A stretch of DNA of 44,606 nt from Bacillota bacterium (GTDB lineage Bacteria > Bacillota > Clostridia > Clostridiales > Clostridiaceae). Below, in pieces: positions 34,792 to 42,469 of this stretch. The position numbers and the translations under genes are program-made. The notes below the pieces were generated by a model. That model did no database searches. It was not told where the DNA came from and saw nothing but the letters and a program-made list of their open reading frames with translations. Location of the stretch: contig JAFADP010000175.1 of NCBI GenBank assembly GCA_023424785.1, positions 1-44,606 on the forward strand, read 5' to 3'. The first letter of the stretch is position 1. Every line of letters begins with the position of its first letter.

Positions 34792-35615
34792 TATTCATTT
34801 CCTCCTAATTCCTTAATAGCTATTTCGCATTGTTCTTTGCTTGGAGCAGTACCATGCCATGATGCTTCATTTTCCATAAATGATACACCTTTTCCCTTGA
34901 TTGTATTGCAAATTATTACTGTTGGTTGACCTTTATGATTCTTAGCTGTTTCTATAGCACCTAAGATTTCATCATAGTTATGACCATCAATAATTAATAC
35001 ATTCCAACCAAAGGCCTCAAATTTCTTGTCTATAGGTGAAGGATTCATAACTTTTGTGATATCTCCATCTATTTGCAATCCATTAAAGTCTACAAATGCT
35101 GTTAAGTTATCAAGTTTATAATGTGCCGCACACATGCTTGCTTCCCAAACTTGACCTTCTTCTAATTCACCATCCCCTAAAAGAGCATATACTCTATAAG
35201 ACTTGCTATCAGTCTTTCCTGCTAAAGCCATACCAACAGCTGCTGAAATACCTTGACCTAATGATCCTGTTGACATATCTACTCCTGGTACATCATTCAT
35301 ATTAGGATGACCTTGTAGTCTTGATCCAGTTTTTCTTAATGTTAATAACTCCTTAGGATCAAAGAAACCTCTTCTAGCTAATGCACTATATAAAACTGGT
35401 GCCGCATGCCCCTTAGATAATACAAATCTATCTCTATTTTCATCTTTAGGATTGTTAGGATTAATATTTAACTCATTAAAAAATAATGTTGTAACTATAT
35501 CTGTAGCTGATAGTGACCCGCCTGGATGACCTGATGCAGACTCTGTCAACATTTCAACTATGTCTTTTCTAATTTGCTTAGAAATTTCCACTAACTCTTC
35601 CTTATTCTTTTTCAT
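34791..35615 (-). CDS. Transketolase, N-terminal subunit
   Basis: 274 residues with the thiamine-diphosphate/Mg-binding domain: SGHPGGSLSATDI, LSKGHAAPVLYSAL and the motif LLGDGELEEGQVWEA...VDFNGLQ. The start was set at the ATG at 35615 after TTGGGAGG; a longer in-frame extension to 35666 has no ribosome binding site. It is the first gene of a two-gene operon with the C-terminal subunit. Confidence 0.93.
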   Translation of the reverse strand: MKKNKEELVEISKQIRKDIVEMLTESASGHPGGSLSATDIVTTLFFNELNINPNNPKDENRDRFVLSKGHAAPVLYSALARRGFFDPKELLTLRKTGSRLQGHPNMNDVPGVDMSTGSLGQGISAAVGMALAGKTDSKSYRVYALLGDGELEEGQVWEASMCAAHYKLDNLTAFVDFNGLQIDGDITKVMNPSPIDKKFEAFGWNVLIIDGHNYDEILGAIETAKNHKGQPTVIICNTIKGKGVSFMENEASWHGTAPSKEQCEIAIKELGGNE

Positions 35616-35707
35616 TATGTATCCTCCCAAGTATTTTTTATAGACTATAATTTTTACAATTTGCACTTGTATTTTATCATATCTTATTAATAATGTGTTA
35701 ATTTTTT

Positions 35708-35740
35708 ATAAAAAAATCGAGATGATTAAATACATCTCGA
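35708..35740 (-). terminator. Intrinsic terminator of mazEF
   Basis: Perfect 8-bp stem TCGAGATG (35717-35724) / CATCTCGA (35733-35740) followed by seven T on the minus strand. Confidence 0.85.
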
Positions 35741-35760
35741 CTATAAATCTTTAATAACCA

Positions 35761-36111
35761 TTAAAGGCTTAAACTTATCAATAAGGCATTATTTACCTTT
35801 TTCATATCTTCATCAGTCATATGACCTATCTTCTCTTTTAATCTTCTTTTGTCTAACGTTCTTATTTGTTCAAGTAAAACAACAGAATCTCTATTTAATC
35901 CATATTCTTCTGAAGATATCTCAACATGTGTTGGCAACTTAGCCTTATTTATTTGAGATGTTATAGCTGCAACAATTACAGTTGGACTATATCTATTTCC
36001 AATATCATTCTGCATTATAATAACAGGTCTAATTCCTCCCTGTTCAGAACCTATAACAGGGCTTAAATCTGCATAAAATATATCTCCTCTTTTTACTACC
36101 ATAGTCGTCAT
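35761..36111 (-). CDS. mazF: MazF/NdoA-type endoribonuclease toxin
   Basis: 116 residues from the ATG at 36111, the same length as Bacillus NdoA. The sequence MVVKRGDIFYADLSPVIGSEQGGIRPVIIMQND is the diagnostic PemK/MazF N terminus; later conserved parts are AAITSQINKAKLPTHVEI and LLEQIRTLDKRRL. It is a sequence-specific mRNA interferase, cytoplasmic. The start upstream at 36138 lies inside the antitoxin gene and was rejected. It follows its antitoxin by 8 nt. Confidence 0.93.
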   Translation of the reverse strand: MTTMVVKRGDIFYADLSPVIGSEQGGIRPVIIMQNDIGNRYSPTVIVAAITSQINKAKLPTHVEISSEEYGLNRDSVVLLEQIRTLDKRRLKEKIGHMTDEDMKKVNNALLISLSL

Positions 36112-36119
36112 TTGAAAAA

Positions 36120-36335
36120 TCACACTCCGCAAAGCCATGTTTCGTACATATCAACATCAATAAGATCAAATTCACATTCATTAGCAATTTGTAAATTTAA
36201 CTTGGCCATCTCTATATAGCCATTTTTCATCTCTTCTATATATAAGTTTTCTTTGCTATATAATATATTATTATCCACCTTATTATTTGTTTCAAGTTTT
36301 TTTAATGTTATTTTACTCTTCATTGATTGTGACAT
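36120..36335 (-). CDS. MazE/NdoAI-like antitoxin
   Basis: 71 residues. The C-terminal half (EEMKNGYIEMAKLNLQIANEC...YETWL) matches the toxin-neutralising tail of Gram-positive MazE/EndoAI antitoxins. The N-terminal half, expected to be a ribbon-helix-helix DNA-binding domain, is short and poorly conserved (KSKITLKKLETNNKVDNN). It starts after AGGAGGAAAATT and has a strong promoter. Assigned mainly by its tail and its position before mazF. Confidence 0.8.
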   Translation of the reverse strand: MSQSMKSKITLKKLETNNKVDNNILYSKENLYIEEMKNGYIEMAKLNLQIANECEFDLIDVDMYETWLCGV

Positions 36336-36350
36336 AATTTTCCTCCTAGT

Positions 36351-36366
36351 AGTAGTAAGACCTACT
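36351..36366. promoter_or_regulatory. Small inverted repeat in the mazEF leader, possible operator
   Basis: AGTAG (36351-36355) and CTACT (36362-36366) are separated by 6 nt and lie between the -10 and the start codon. Many mazEF operons are autoregulated by a palindrome here, but five base pairs is weak. Confidence 0.3.
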
Positions 36367-36378
36367 TTTGCTACACTT

Positions 36379-36408
36379 ATTATATTTCAATCTATGTCAC
36401 AATGTCAA
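36379..36408 (-). promoter_or_regulatory. Promoter of mazEF
   Basis: Perfect -35 TTGACA (36403-36408), 18-nt spacer, perfect -10 TATAAT (36379-36384) on the minus strand. The rest of the 242-nt gap up to 36577 is AT-rich; I see no gene and no alr remnant in it. Confidence 0.8.
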
Positions 36409-36577
36409 AGTATTAATTAAATAATATTAGCTAATTATTTATTTTATTAACTAAATAGTAAATATCTTATAATTTTTTCTCTCTTCTGTGTAATAATATT
36501 ATTAATACCTTATGTAAATACACTTAAGTAACCTGTGTGAACCTAATTGATTGTTTTCTTAACTGGCTATTTATATT

Positions 36578-37201
36578 CTAAAATAAACTTTTATCAACTT
36601 CTTTTAACCTTTTAAAATCTTTGTATACAATTTTTATTCTTTCTTCATCATTAACATCATAAATTTGAGTTAAAACAGGAATTTGCTCTTCCTTGTCCAT
36701 AAAGATATATGCATAACTTAAATGCTTATTTGGGAATGATAAATTAACTCTTAACTTTATATAAGTCTTATCTCCCCATTCTTCTTTCCCTTCTGTAATA
36801 CTTTCTACATCATTAGATAATATATTACTTATACATGCTAATGGATATACAACATCAGTATTTTTTTCTAGTTCATATTCATCACCATTATCAGTAACTG
36901 AAATATAACCATCTTTATAAATTTTAACTCTATAATTATCGAACTCTATTCGTATTCCTAAATTTTTATCATAAATTAGTTTTACACTTTCATCATAAGT
37001 ATTCTTTGAATTTTTTATTATATATTCTACATTGCAACTATAACAATTAGTATTCTTAACTTTTTCTATAACTTCTTCATTAGTTGGAATATAATTGTGT
37101 CTAAAAAAAACAATAACACTGATTAATATTATAGGAATTGTAATTAATGTAAAAATAACCCATATAAGCTTGTGATTATGCCTTTTATTTTCTTTATTCA
37201 T
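36578..37201 (-). CDS. LolA-fold membrane-anchored protein, YdcC/GerS-like
   Basis: 207 residues: basic N terminus, one transmembrane helix (about 12-34) and an extracytoplasmic domain with the alternating beta pattern of LolA/YdcC proteins (VEYIIKNSKNTYDESVKLIYDKNLGIRIEF...KIYKDGYISVTDNGDEYE). There is no lipobox cysteine, unlike GerS. In Bacillus the lipoprotein gene ydcC lies between acpS and alr; in C. difficile GerS is needed for cortex hydrolysis in germination. Position between nnr/acpS and mazEF supports the ydcC-like identity. Function inferred only. Confidence 0.6.
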   Translation of the reverse strand: MNKENKRHNHKLIWVIFTLITIPIILISVIVFFRHNYIPTNEEVIEKVKNTNCYSCNVEYIIKNSKNTYDESVKLIYDKNLGIRIEFDNYRVKIYKDGYISVTDNGDEYELEKNTDVVYPLACISNILSNDVESITEGKEEWGDKTYIKLRVNLSFPNKHLSYAYIFMDKEEQIPVLTQIYDVNDEERIKIVYKDFKRLKEVDKSLF

Positions 37202-37257
37202 ACTTCCTCCAATATTCTTTGTATATTAACTAATATTAATATATTGAAAGAAATATT

Positions 37258-38757
37258 CTAATTCTTCTTCAATTCCTCCATAACTTTAGGTATTATTTTA
37301 ATAATATCTCTAGCACTTACGGAATATTGTTCCTCTCCTAATTTATCTCCACATAATCCATGTAAATATACTCCTAAAACTGCTGAATCTATATTTAGGA
37401 CGCCTTGACCAATTAATGATCCAATTATACCAGATAGGCAATCTCCCATTCCTCCTGAAGCCATCTTACTACTTCCTACTCTATTTATGAATGTTCTATT
37501 TCCATCTGTGATAACTGTATTATATCCTTTTAGTACAATTATTACATTGTTATCTCTTGCATATTTTATACTTTCTTCTATTCTATTTTTTTCAATTTCA
37601 TTAATTGATTTATTTGTTAATCTTGCCATTTCTCCTGGATGTGGTGTGAAAATAGCTCTATTCTTCAAGTATTTAATTAAACTCTTATCTTCTGATATAA
37701 TATTCAATGCATCTGCATCTAAAAGAATATTACATTTGCTTTTTGTTATACACATTGTTAAGATATCTCTACTTACTTTACCAACTCCTAATCCAGGACC
37801 ACATATTAAAACATCAATATTTTTCAACATATCTAATATTTTATCTGTATCAGAATATGGTAAAGTCATAGCTTCAATCAACTTATTTTGAAATATAGAT
37901 TGTATACTATCATCTACCAATAAGGTAACTAAACCAGATCCTGATCTAATAGCTGCTTCAGTAACTATATATCCTGCGCCAGTAAAGTTTTTGCTACCAG
38001 CTAAAATCAATACTTTACCATAATCACCTTTATGTCCAGTTATTAATCTTTTAGGAAGAATTTTTTTATAATCCTCTCTATCCAATAAATAAATTCCATC
38101 ATCGTACTTATTTTTTATTTTATCAGGTATTCCTATTTTTATTATTTTTATATCTCCTAGATATTCTTGTGAATTAGTTAAGAAAAAACCTTTTTTATAT
38201 GTTTCTATACTATAAGTTTCATTTGCTTTTACTGATATTCCTAATACTTCTCCTGTTTCACAATCTAATCCAGATGGAGAGTCAACCGAAACTGTATAAT
38301 TAGAATTCTTATTTATTAGGCTTATTACTTTATAATTTAATCCATCTATTATCCTACTAATTCCTATTCCAAATATTGCATCTATAACTACATCTGCTGA
38401 CTTAATTTCTAGGTTTAAACTTTCCAATATTTTATCATTAATAAATTCTATATCATCAGTAATATTATTTAAAATGTTATAATTAATTTTAAAATCATTA
38501 CTACACCTATTGATATCTCCTAAAATAAAAACTTTAACTTTCTTATTGTGATATAGTAACTTTCTTGCTAAAGCTAATCCATCTCCACCATTATTTCCTA
38601 TTCCACAAAAAATAATGTAGCTCTCTCCTTTATGTACAACTTGGTTTAAAATTCCTTCAGCTGCATTTTCCATTAATACCAAGCTTGGTATACCTATCTT
38701 CTCTACCGTTAACCTATCAATTTCTTTAGTACTTTGTACAGAAAATATACCCTTCAT
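37258..38757 (-). CDS. nnr: Bifunctional NAD(P)HX epimerase / ADP-dependent NAD(P)HX dehydratase
   Basis: A 499-residue repair enzyme for damaged NAD(P)H. N-terminal YjeF_N epimerase domain (about 1-215; GIGNNGGDGLALARKL, DAIFGIG, VDSPSGLDCETG) and C-terminal kinase-like dehydratase domain (about 230-495; GHKGDYGKVLILAGS, GPGLGVG, LLDADALNII, FTPHPGEMARL, GGMGDCLSG). The fused form is the usual one in bacteria. It lies 3 nt after acpS, so the two are co-translated. Confidence 0.95.
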   Translation of the reverse strand: MKGIFSVQSTKEIDRLTVEKIGIPSLVLMENAAEGILNQVVHKGESYIIFCGIGNNGGDGLALARKLLYHNKKVKVFILGDINRCSNDFKINYNILNNITDDIEFINDKILESLNLEIKSADVVIDAIFGIGISRIIDGLNYKVISLINKNSNYTVSVDSPSGLDCETGEVLGISVKANETYSIETYKKGFFLTNSQEYLGDIKIIKIGIPDKIKNKYDDGIYLLDREDYKKILPKRLITGHKGDYGKVLILAGSKNFTGAGYIVTEAAIRSGSGLVTLLVDDSIQSIFQNKLIEAMTLPYSDTDKILDMLKNIDVLICGPGLGVGKVSRDILTMCITKSKCNILLDADALNIISEDKSLIKYLKNRAIFTPHPGEMARLTNKSINEIEKNRIEESIKYARDNNVIIVLKGYNTVITDGNRTFINRVGSSKMASGGMGDCLSGIIGSLIGQGVLNIDSAVLGVYLHGLCGDKLGEEQYSVSARDIIKIIPKVMEELKKN

Positions 38758-38760
38758 TTC

Positions 38761-39129
38761 TCATTCCTCCAATATAGCAAAAGCAATTGCATTATTATCT
38801 GAGTGTGAAATCGTTAAATGAAATTTATAATTTATTAGTTTATGTTTATGTTCTACATATGAACTCAATCTAACTATAGGCTTATTTAATTCATCATGCA
38901 AAACTTCTATGTCATGTAAGCTAAATCCTCTAATTCCTGTTCCTAGTGCCTTACTTATTGCTTCTTTTGCTGCAAACATACCTGAAATAGTTTGTATATT
39001 ATATTTACGTTGCTCGAAGTATTTAATTTCTTCTGTAGTAAATACCTTATCAATAAATCTCCTATTTTTATTAATAGCTTTTTGAATTCTATTAATTTCT
39101 ACAATATCAGTTCCTATTCCTATTATCAT
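38761..39129 (-). CDS. acpS: Holo-[acyl-carrier-protein] synthase
   Basis: 122 residues. Transfers the 4'-phosphopantetheine of CoA to acyl carrier protein, activating fatty-acid synthesis. Conserved metal-binding GIGTDIVEI (Asp8) and FAAKEAISKALGTG (Glu in the second motif) are present, plus LTISHSDNNAIAFAI at the end. The acpS-nnr pairing is conserved in clostridia. Confidence 0.95.
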   Translation of the reverse strand: MIIGIGTDIVEINRIQKAINKNRRFIDKVFTTEEIKYFEQRKYNIQTISGMFAAKEAISKALGTGIRGFSLHDIEVLHDELNKPIVRLSSYVEHKHKLINYKFHLTISHSDNNAIAFAILEE

Positions 39130-39186
39130 CTTAAAGTCCTTTTATAATTTTAGTTTATAAGGTCATAATTAATATATTAATTATGA

Positions 39187-39486
39187 TTATTTAAATTCTG
39201 AAACACAATTATCTACTGTTTCACCTATTATATCTACTAAATGAATTGGTGATACTTGGTTATTATATAATAAATTGAGTAGACTTTCTACTAATTCCTT
39301 ATTTTTAGATATTATATCAATCTTATCCTCTATTTTCCCTATTACTTTTCCATCTTTAGTATCTTCTCTTTCAATTTTAATTCCATATACTTTATCATCT
39401 TTATATATAGTGCTCTCCAATGCATATATATATTTCATATCTACATCATTATTATTAATATTTACAATAAAGTTAATAACATTCAT
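39187..39486 (-). CDS. Small conserved clostridial protein of unknown function (possibly DUF6514)
   Basis: 99 residues, acidic, no signal or transmembrane segment. The pattern YGIKIEREDTKDGKV...LLNLLYNNQVSPIHLVDIIGETVD resembles small clostridial proteins annotated as DUF6514, which I recall but cannot verify. A strong GGGGGGAG ribosome binding site lies before the ATG and a good promoter 50-75 nt upstream, so it is very probably expressed. It may be co-transcribed with acpS-nnr. Confidence 0.7.
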   Translation of the reverse strand: MNVINFIVNINNNDVDMKYIYALESTIYKDDKVYGIKIEREDTKDGKVIGKIEDKIDIISKNKELVESLLNLLYNNQVSPIHLVDIIGETVDNCVSEFK

Positions 39487-39534
39487 TTCATTCTCCCCCC
39501 TTTAATTCTATTAGTTTTTAATTAAGTTAATTTT

Positions 39535-39562
39535 AACATATTTTTTTACATTTAATTGTCAA
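39535..39562 (-). promoter_or_regulatory. Promoter for the small protein/acpS/nnr unit
   Basis: -35 TTGACA (39557-39562), 16-nt spacer, -10 TATGTT (39535-39540) on the minus strand, about 50 nt before the start codon. Confidence 0.55.
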
Positions 39563-39618
39563 ATAATATACTTAGATTAAATTTTTATTTTACTTTTTTC
39601 CCCATATTTATTGCACTG

Positions 39619-39648
39619 TTGACATTGTGGCTGTCTTCTAAATATATT
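39619..39648 (+). promoter_or_regulatory. Promoter-like site on the plus strand opposite the ssb terminator
   Basis: -35 TTGACA (39619-39624), 18-nt spacer, -10 TATATT (39643-39648). No plus-strand gene follows. A transcript would begin near 39655 and run into the long hairpin at 39720-39772. Confidence 0.4.
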
Positions 39649-39719
39649 ATATTATATTATTTTTATTTATTGACTATAGTGGATTGTGTTTAACTTTTCA
39701 TTAAATATTTTACGTAATT

Positions 39720-39776
39720 AAAAGGGAGCCTTTATCAGATTGAATTGATTAATTCAATCTGATAAAGCTCCCTTTT
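39720..39776 (-). terminator. Long bidirectional terminator hairpin overlapping the ssb stop codon
   Basis: Arms 39720-39746 and 39751-39776 pair over about 26 bp with a single bulged C (39730) and a 4-nt loop. Flanking TTTT runs exist on both strands. The last ssb codons and its stop (39754-39756) lie in the right arm. Confidence 0.7.
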
Positions 39777-40098
39777 CTTTCTTATCACCTATAAATCTAA
39801 ATTCTTCTGCTTGAACCTCAATTTTATATTTTTTATTTCCGTCTTTATCTTCATAGCTACACGTTCTTAATCTTCCACTAACACTTATAGCTCTTCCCTT
39901 AGTCATATACTTGCATAATATTTCTGCTTTTTTACCCCAAAATATAACTGGAATAAAATCTGCTTCTTTTTCTCCAGATAATGTTCTAAAGTTCCTATCA
40001 ATAGCTATAACAACTTTTGTATAGCATCTTTCACCATTATCTATAATCCTTAACTCAGGATCTTTAACTAAATTACCTAATAAAACAACCTTATTCAT
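39754..40098 (-). CDS. Single-stranded DNA-binding protein, short form without acidic tip
   Basis: 114 residues forming one OB fold: MNKVVLLGNLVKDPEL, FIPVIFWGKKAEILCKYMTKGRAISVSGRLR. Typical replication SSBs (about 140-170 residues) end in a disordered tail with DDDIPF that binds partner proteins. This one stops at KKEKGALSD soon after the fold, so it is likely an accessory paralogue rather than the main SSB. Strong AGGAGG ribosome binding site. The final codons are part of a terminator hairpin. Confidence 0.88.
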   Translation of the reverse strand: MNKVVLLGNLVKDPELRIIDNGERCYTKVVIAIDRNFRTLSGEKEADFIPVIFWGKKAEILCKYMTKGRAISVSGRLRTCSYEDKDGNKKYKIEVQAEEFRFIGDKKEKGALSD

Positions 40099-40157
40099 AA
40101 AATACCTCCTGAAATAAATATATTAAGATTATTAACCTTAATATAAATTTATATTCA

Positions 40158-41006
40158 TTAGTATTTATTTTTTTTTGTTATACCTAAAACAGAATTCAGT
40201 TCTAATCCAAAAAGAAATATTATTGCTGATAAAAATAACCAAATCATTAATATAAATACTGCAGCTAAGCTTCCATATATTCTAGAATAATTACTAAAGT
40301 TAGTTATATAAAATGAAAAAGCTACTGAAATTATTAACCAACCAAAGGTAGTTATTATTGCTCCTGGAAGTGCTTCTCTCCATTTTATTTTTTTTGATGG
40401 AGAAAACTTATAAATAGTAGTAAATATAAGTATTAAAACCACAATAATTAAACCATATCTAAGTAACTCCCATATAAATACTATAATTTCACTAAAGGGT
40501 AATACCTGTATTAAATAATTCTCTATCACTTTTCCAAATACAAGTAATGTAAGAGTTATTATTATAGTTATTGCCAACATTATTGTACTTAAATATGATA
40601 TTATTGATCTCTTTATAAAACTTCTATTTTCATGTATATTATAAGCCTTATCAACACCTTTAAGAAATGCTCTAAATCCAGAAGATGCTGTCCATATAGT
40701 TAAAAATACAGATAACCCTAGTAATCCACCACTTTGATAGGTAAAAATCTCTTTAATTGTATAATTAACTAGTTGTACAGTAGCTTTGGGCAATATAGAA
40801 TTCAGTGCATTTAGCACTTCATCTGGAGAAATCCTGCTAAACCCAATTAATGTAAATAGAAATATAATAAAAGGAAAAAAAGATAAAATTAAATAATATG
40901 CCATTTGAGATGCTAGTGCAAAAATATCATCTCTTTTTGACTTAGCTATTAAAGTTAATATTATTTCTACTTTTGATATATCTGTTTTTTTGTCTTTTTT
41001 TCTCAT
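40158..41006 (-). CDS. YihY/BrkB family membrane protein
   Basis: 282 residues with six transmembrane helices; family features are SQMAYYLILSFFPFIIFL, TASSGFRAFLKGVDKAYN and YGSLAAVFILMIWLFLSAIIFLFG near the C terminus. The family was once misassigned as RNase BN; its function is unknown. The gene is preceded by a DUF1836 gene on the same strand (75-nt gap). Confidence 0.88.
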   Translation of the reverse strand: MRKKDKKTDISKVEIILTLIAKSKRDDIFALASQMAYYLILSFFPFIIFLFTLIGFSRISPDEVLNALNSILPKATVQLVNYTIKEIFTYQSGGLLGLSVFLTIWTASSGFRAFLKGVDKAYNIHENRSFIKRSIISYLSTIMLAITIIITLTLLVFGKVIENYLIQVLPFSEIIVFIWELLRYGLIIVVLILIFTTIYKFSPSKKIKWREALPGAIITTFGWLIISVAFSFYITNFSNYSRIYGSLAAVFILMIWLFLSAIIFLFGLELNSVLGITKKNKY

Positions 41007-41081
41007 TATTAAAAACTAAGGCTCCTTAATTATTCTATTTTTATAGTATACTATATTAATTCATAATTAATTCAATAATTC

Positions 41082-41678
41082 TTATTTCTCTTCATATTCA
41101 TTAGTTATTTTTTGAACTAATTTCTTTATAACACTTGCCTGTGCAATTAATGACATAACGATTATAAAAACTCTTATTCTTTCTTCCTCTTTAGCTGAAA
41201 GATCGAAATTTTTCATTTTTTCTTTTAAACTATCTATATCATTCATATAGCTATTTAAAAATGATTCATAGCTTTCTTTTTGAATATCTGAGAATATTCT
41301 ATAAGCTGATTCCCAAGATATTATATCATCTTCTCTATCATTTATTTCATTAAAAGCTAACCTAAATACCTTTTTAATTTCTTCTGTTGTTAAAACCGGT
41401 CTCATAAAACTTAATAGTACTAATTGAACTAAGTGAATTTTAGTATATCCTCTTTTTTTCCCATCCTCTGGTTTCATAATAACTTCACTTTTTATATAAT
41501 TTTGTACAATATTATTTGTATATTTTTCTTCAGTAAACTTATCATTAAGAAAATCTATTACTTGAGATAAAAATAAATCATATTGTGGAAAATCATCATA
41601 TGATATGATATTACTCTTAGACATATCTTCGGCTAACTCTTTTATATAATTAAAATTAAAGTCTTTATCTTTCTCCAT
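41082..41678 (-). CDS. DUF1836 family protein, putative regulator
   Basis: About 198 residues, soluble, mostly helical. The central part (IVQNYIKSEVIMKPEDGKKRGYTKIHLVQLVLLSFMRPVLTTEEIKKVF) resembles the MerR-like helix-turn-helix portion of DUF1836 proteins, so a DNA-binding role is possible but unproven. Two in-frame ATGs compete: 41690, with GGA only 2 nt away, and 41678; I prefer 41678 because spacing from GGAAATGG is better, but this is uncertain. A promoter lies directly upstream. Confidence 0.75.
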   Translation of the reverse strand: MEKDKDFNFNYIKELAEDMSKSNIISYDDFPQYDLFLSQVIDFLNDKFTEEKYTNNIVQNYIKSEVIMKPEDGKKRGYTKIHLVQLVLLSFMRPVLTTEEIKKVFRLAFNEINDREDDIISWESAYRIFSDIQKESYESFLNSYMNDIDSLKEKMKNFDLSAKEEERIRVFIIVMSLIAQASVIKKLVQKITNEYEEK

Positions 41679-41715
41679 AAATTTCACCATTTCCTTTACT
41701 TTGCTATTTGACTTT

Positions 41716-41744
41716 ATTATATAGTAAAAAAAAACTTGTTACAA
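41716..41744 (-). promoter_or_regulatory. Promoter of the DUF1836 gene
   Basis: -35 TTGTAA (41739-41744), 17-nt spacer containing nine T, -10 TATAAT (41716-41721) on the minus strand. The -35 is part of a small hairpin (AACTTG/CAAGTT). Confidence 0.55.
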
Positions 41745-41970
41745 GTTAGTTTTATCTTTATAATATTTTTTATTCAAGGTTAATATAGATAATAATAAAT
41801 ATTCGAGTAATTATTCACTTAATTACATTTTTTGTATAAAAATTTTTATTTTTTTTAATGAACACTATTATATGTTATTTTTAAATTTATATTTATACTT
41901 TTTAGCTTATAATTATTTCCATTTATTTGTGTTTTTATCCCTTTTTCTACTAAAAACTCGCTGTAAAGTA

Positions 41971-41999
41971 TTGACATTTGAAAAAAATGGGAGTATATT
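41971..41999 (+). promoter_or_regulatory. Upstream promoter P1 of abrB
   Basis: Perfect -35 TTGACA (41971-41976), 17-nt spacer, -10 TATATT (41994-41999). The gap 41691-42086 otherwise holds AT-rich DNA with no ORF. Confidence 0.7.
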
Positions 42000-42052
42000 A
42001 GACTAAGAAAAAATCTTTTAAATAAAAAAAATCTATTTTTTCATTTAAAAGG

Positions 42053-42081
42053 TTGACTTTAAATTACATATTTGGTAATAT
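42053..42081 (+). promoter_or_regulatory. Proximal promoter P2 of abrB
   Basis: -35 TTGACT (42053-42058), 17-nt spacer, -10 TAATAT (42076-42081). Start expected near 42088, 5 nt before the Spo0A-box-like sequence. Confidence 0.7.
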
Positions 42082-42092
42082 TGTAGATGCAA

Positions 42093-42099
42093 TGTCGAA
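42093..42099 (+). promoter_or_regulatory. Candidate Spo0A box (0A box) in the abrB leader
   Basis: The sequence TGTCGAA matches the 0A-box core exactly and lies just downstream of the P2 start region. This is where Spo0A-phosphate represses abrB in Bacillus. Only one copy is evident here. Confidence 0.6.
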
Positions 42100-42125
42100 A
42101 CATGTGGATAAAAGGAGGAAACCCA

Positions 42126-42371
42126 ATGAAATCAACTGGCGTAGTAAGAAGAGTAGACGAATTAGGAAGAATAGTAATACCAATAGAGTTAAGAAGAACT
42201 CTAGATATTGCTGAAAAGGATGCATTAGAAATTTATGTAGATGGTGAACAAATCATATTAAAGAAATATGAACCAGCTTGTATATTCTGTGGAGATGCTA
42301 GAGATGTTATAAACTATAAAGGTAAAAACATCTGTAAGAATTGTCTTCAACAAATAAAAGACAACGTATAG
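42126..42371 (+). CDS. abrB: AbrB family transition-state regulator
   Basis: 81 residues. The N-terminal swapped-hairpin DNA-binding domain MKSTGVVRRVDELGRIVIP-IELRRTLDIAEKDALEIYV is nearly the Bacillus AbrB/Abh sequence. The C-terminal part differs from Bacillus and carries two CxxC pairs (CIFC, CKNC), suggesting a small zinc ribbon, as is usual in clostridial AbrB. The start at 42126 follows AAAGGAGGAAACCC; the upstream in-frame ATG at 42087 would lie at the transcription start and was rejected. It is the only plus-strand gene in the window, with two promoters and a putative Spo0A site, so it likely controls the shift into stationary phase or sporulation. Confidence 0.95.
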   Translation: MKSTGVVRRVDELGRIVIPIELRRTLDIAEKDALEIYVDGEQIILKKYEPACIFCGDARDVINYKGKNICKNCLQQIKDNV

Positions 42372-42389
42372 GATATTTATTAACATACA

Positions 42390-42429
42390 AAATAAATTAG
42401 ATCCTATCCCCTTAGGTTCTAATTTATTT
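42390..42429 (+). terminator. First hairpin after abrB
   Basis: Perfect 12-bp stem AAATAAATTAGA (42390-42401) / TCTAATTTATTT (42418-42429), followed by T-rich DNA on the plus strand. In the other orientation it may help end rsmI transcripts. Confidence 0.55.
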
Positions 42430-42434
42430 TTAAG

Positions 42435-42466
42435 AAACGTTCTTTCCCCTAAGAACGTTTCTTTTT
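42435..42466 (+). terminator. Intrinsic terminator of abrB
   Basis: Perfect 10-bp stem AAACGTTCTT (42435-42444) / AAGAACGTTT (42451-42460) followed by C and five T. Confidence 0.85.
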
Positions 42467-42469
42467 AGT

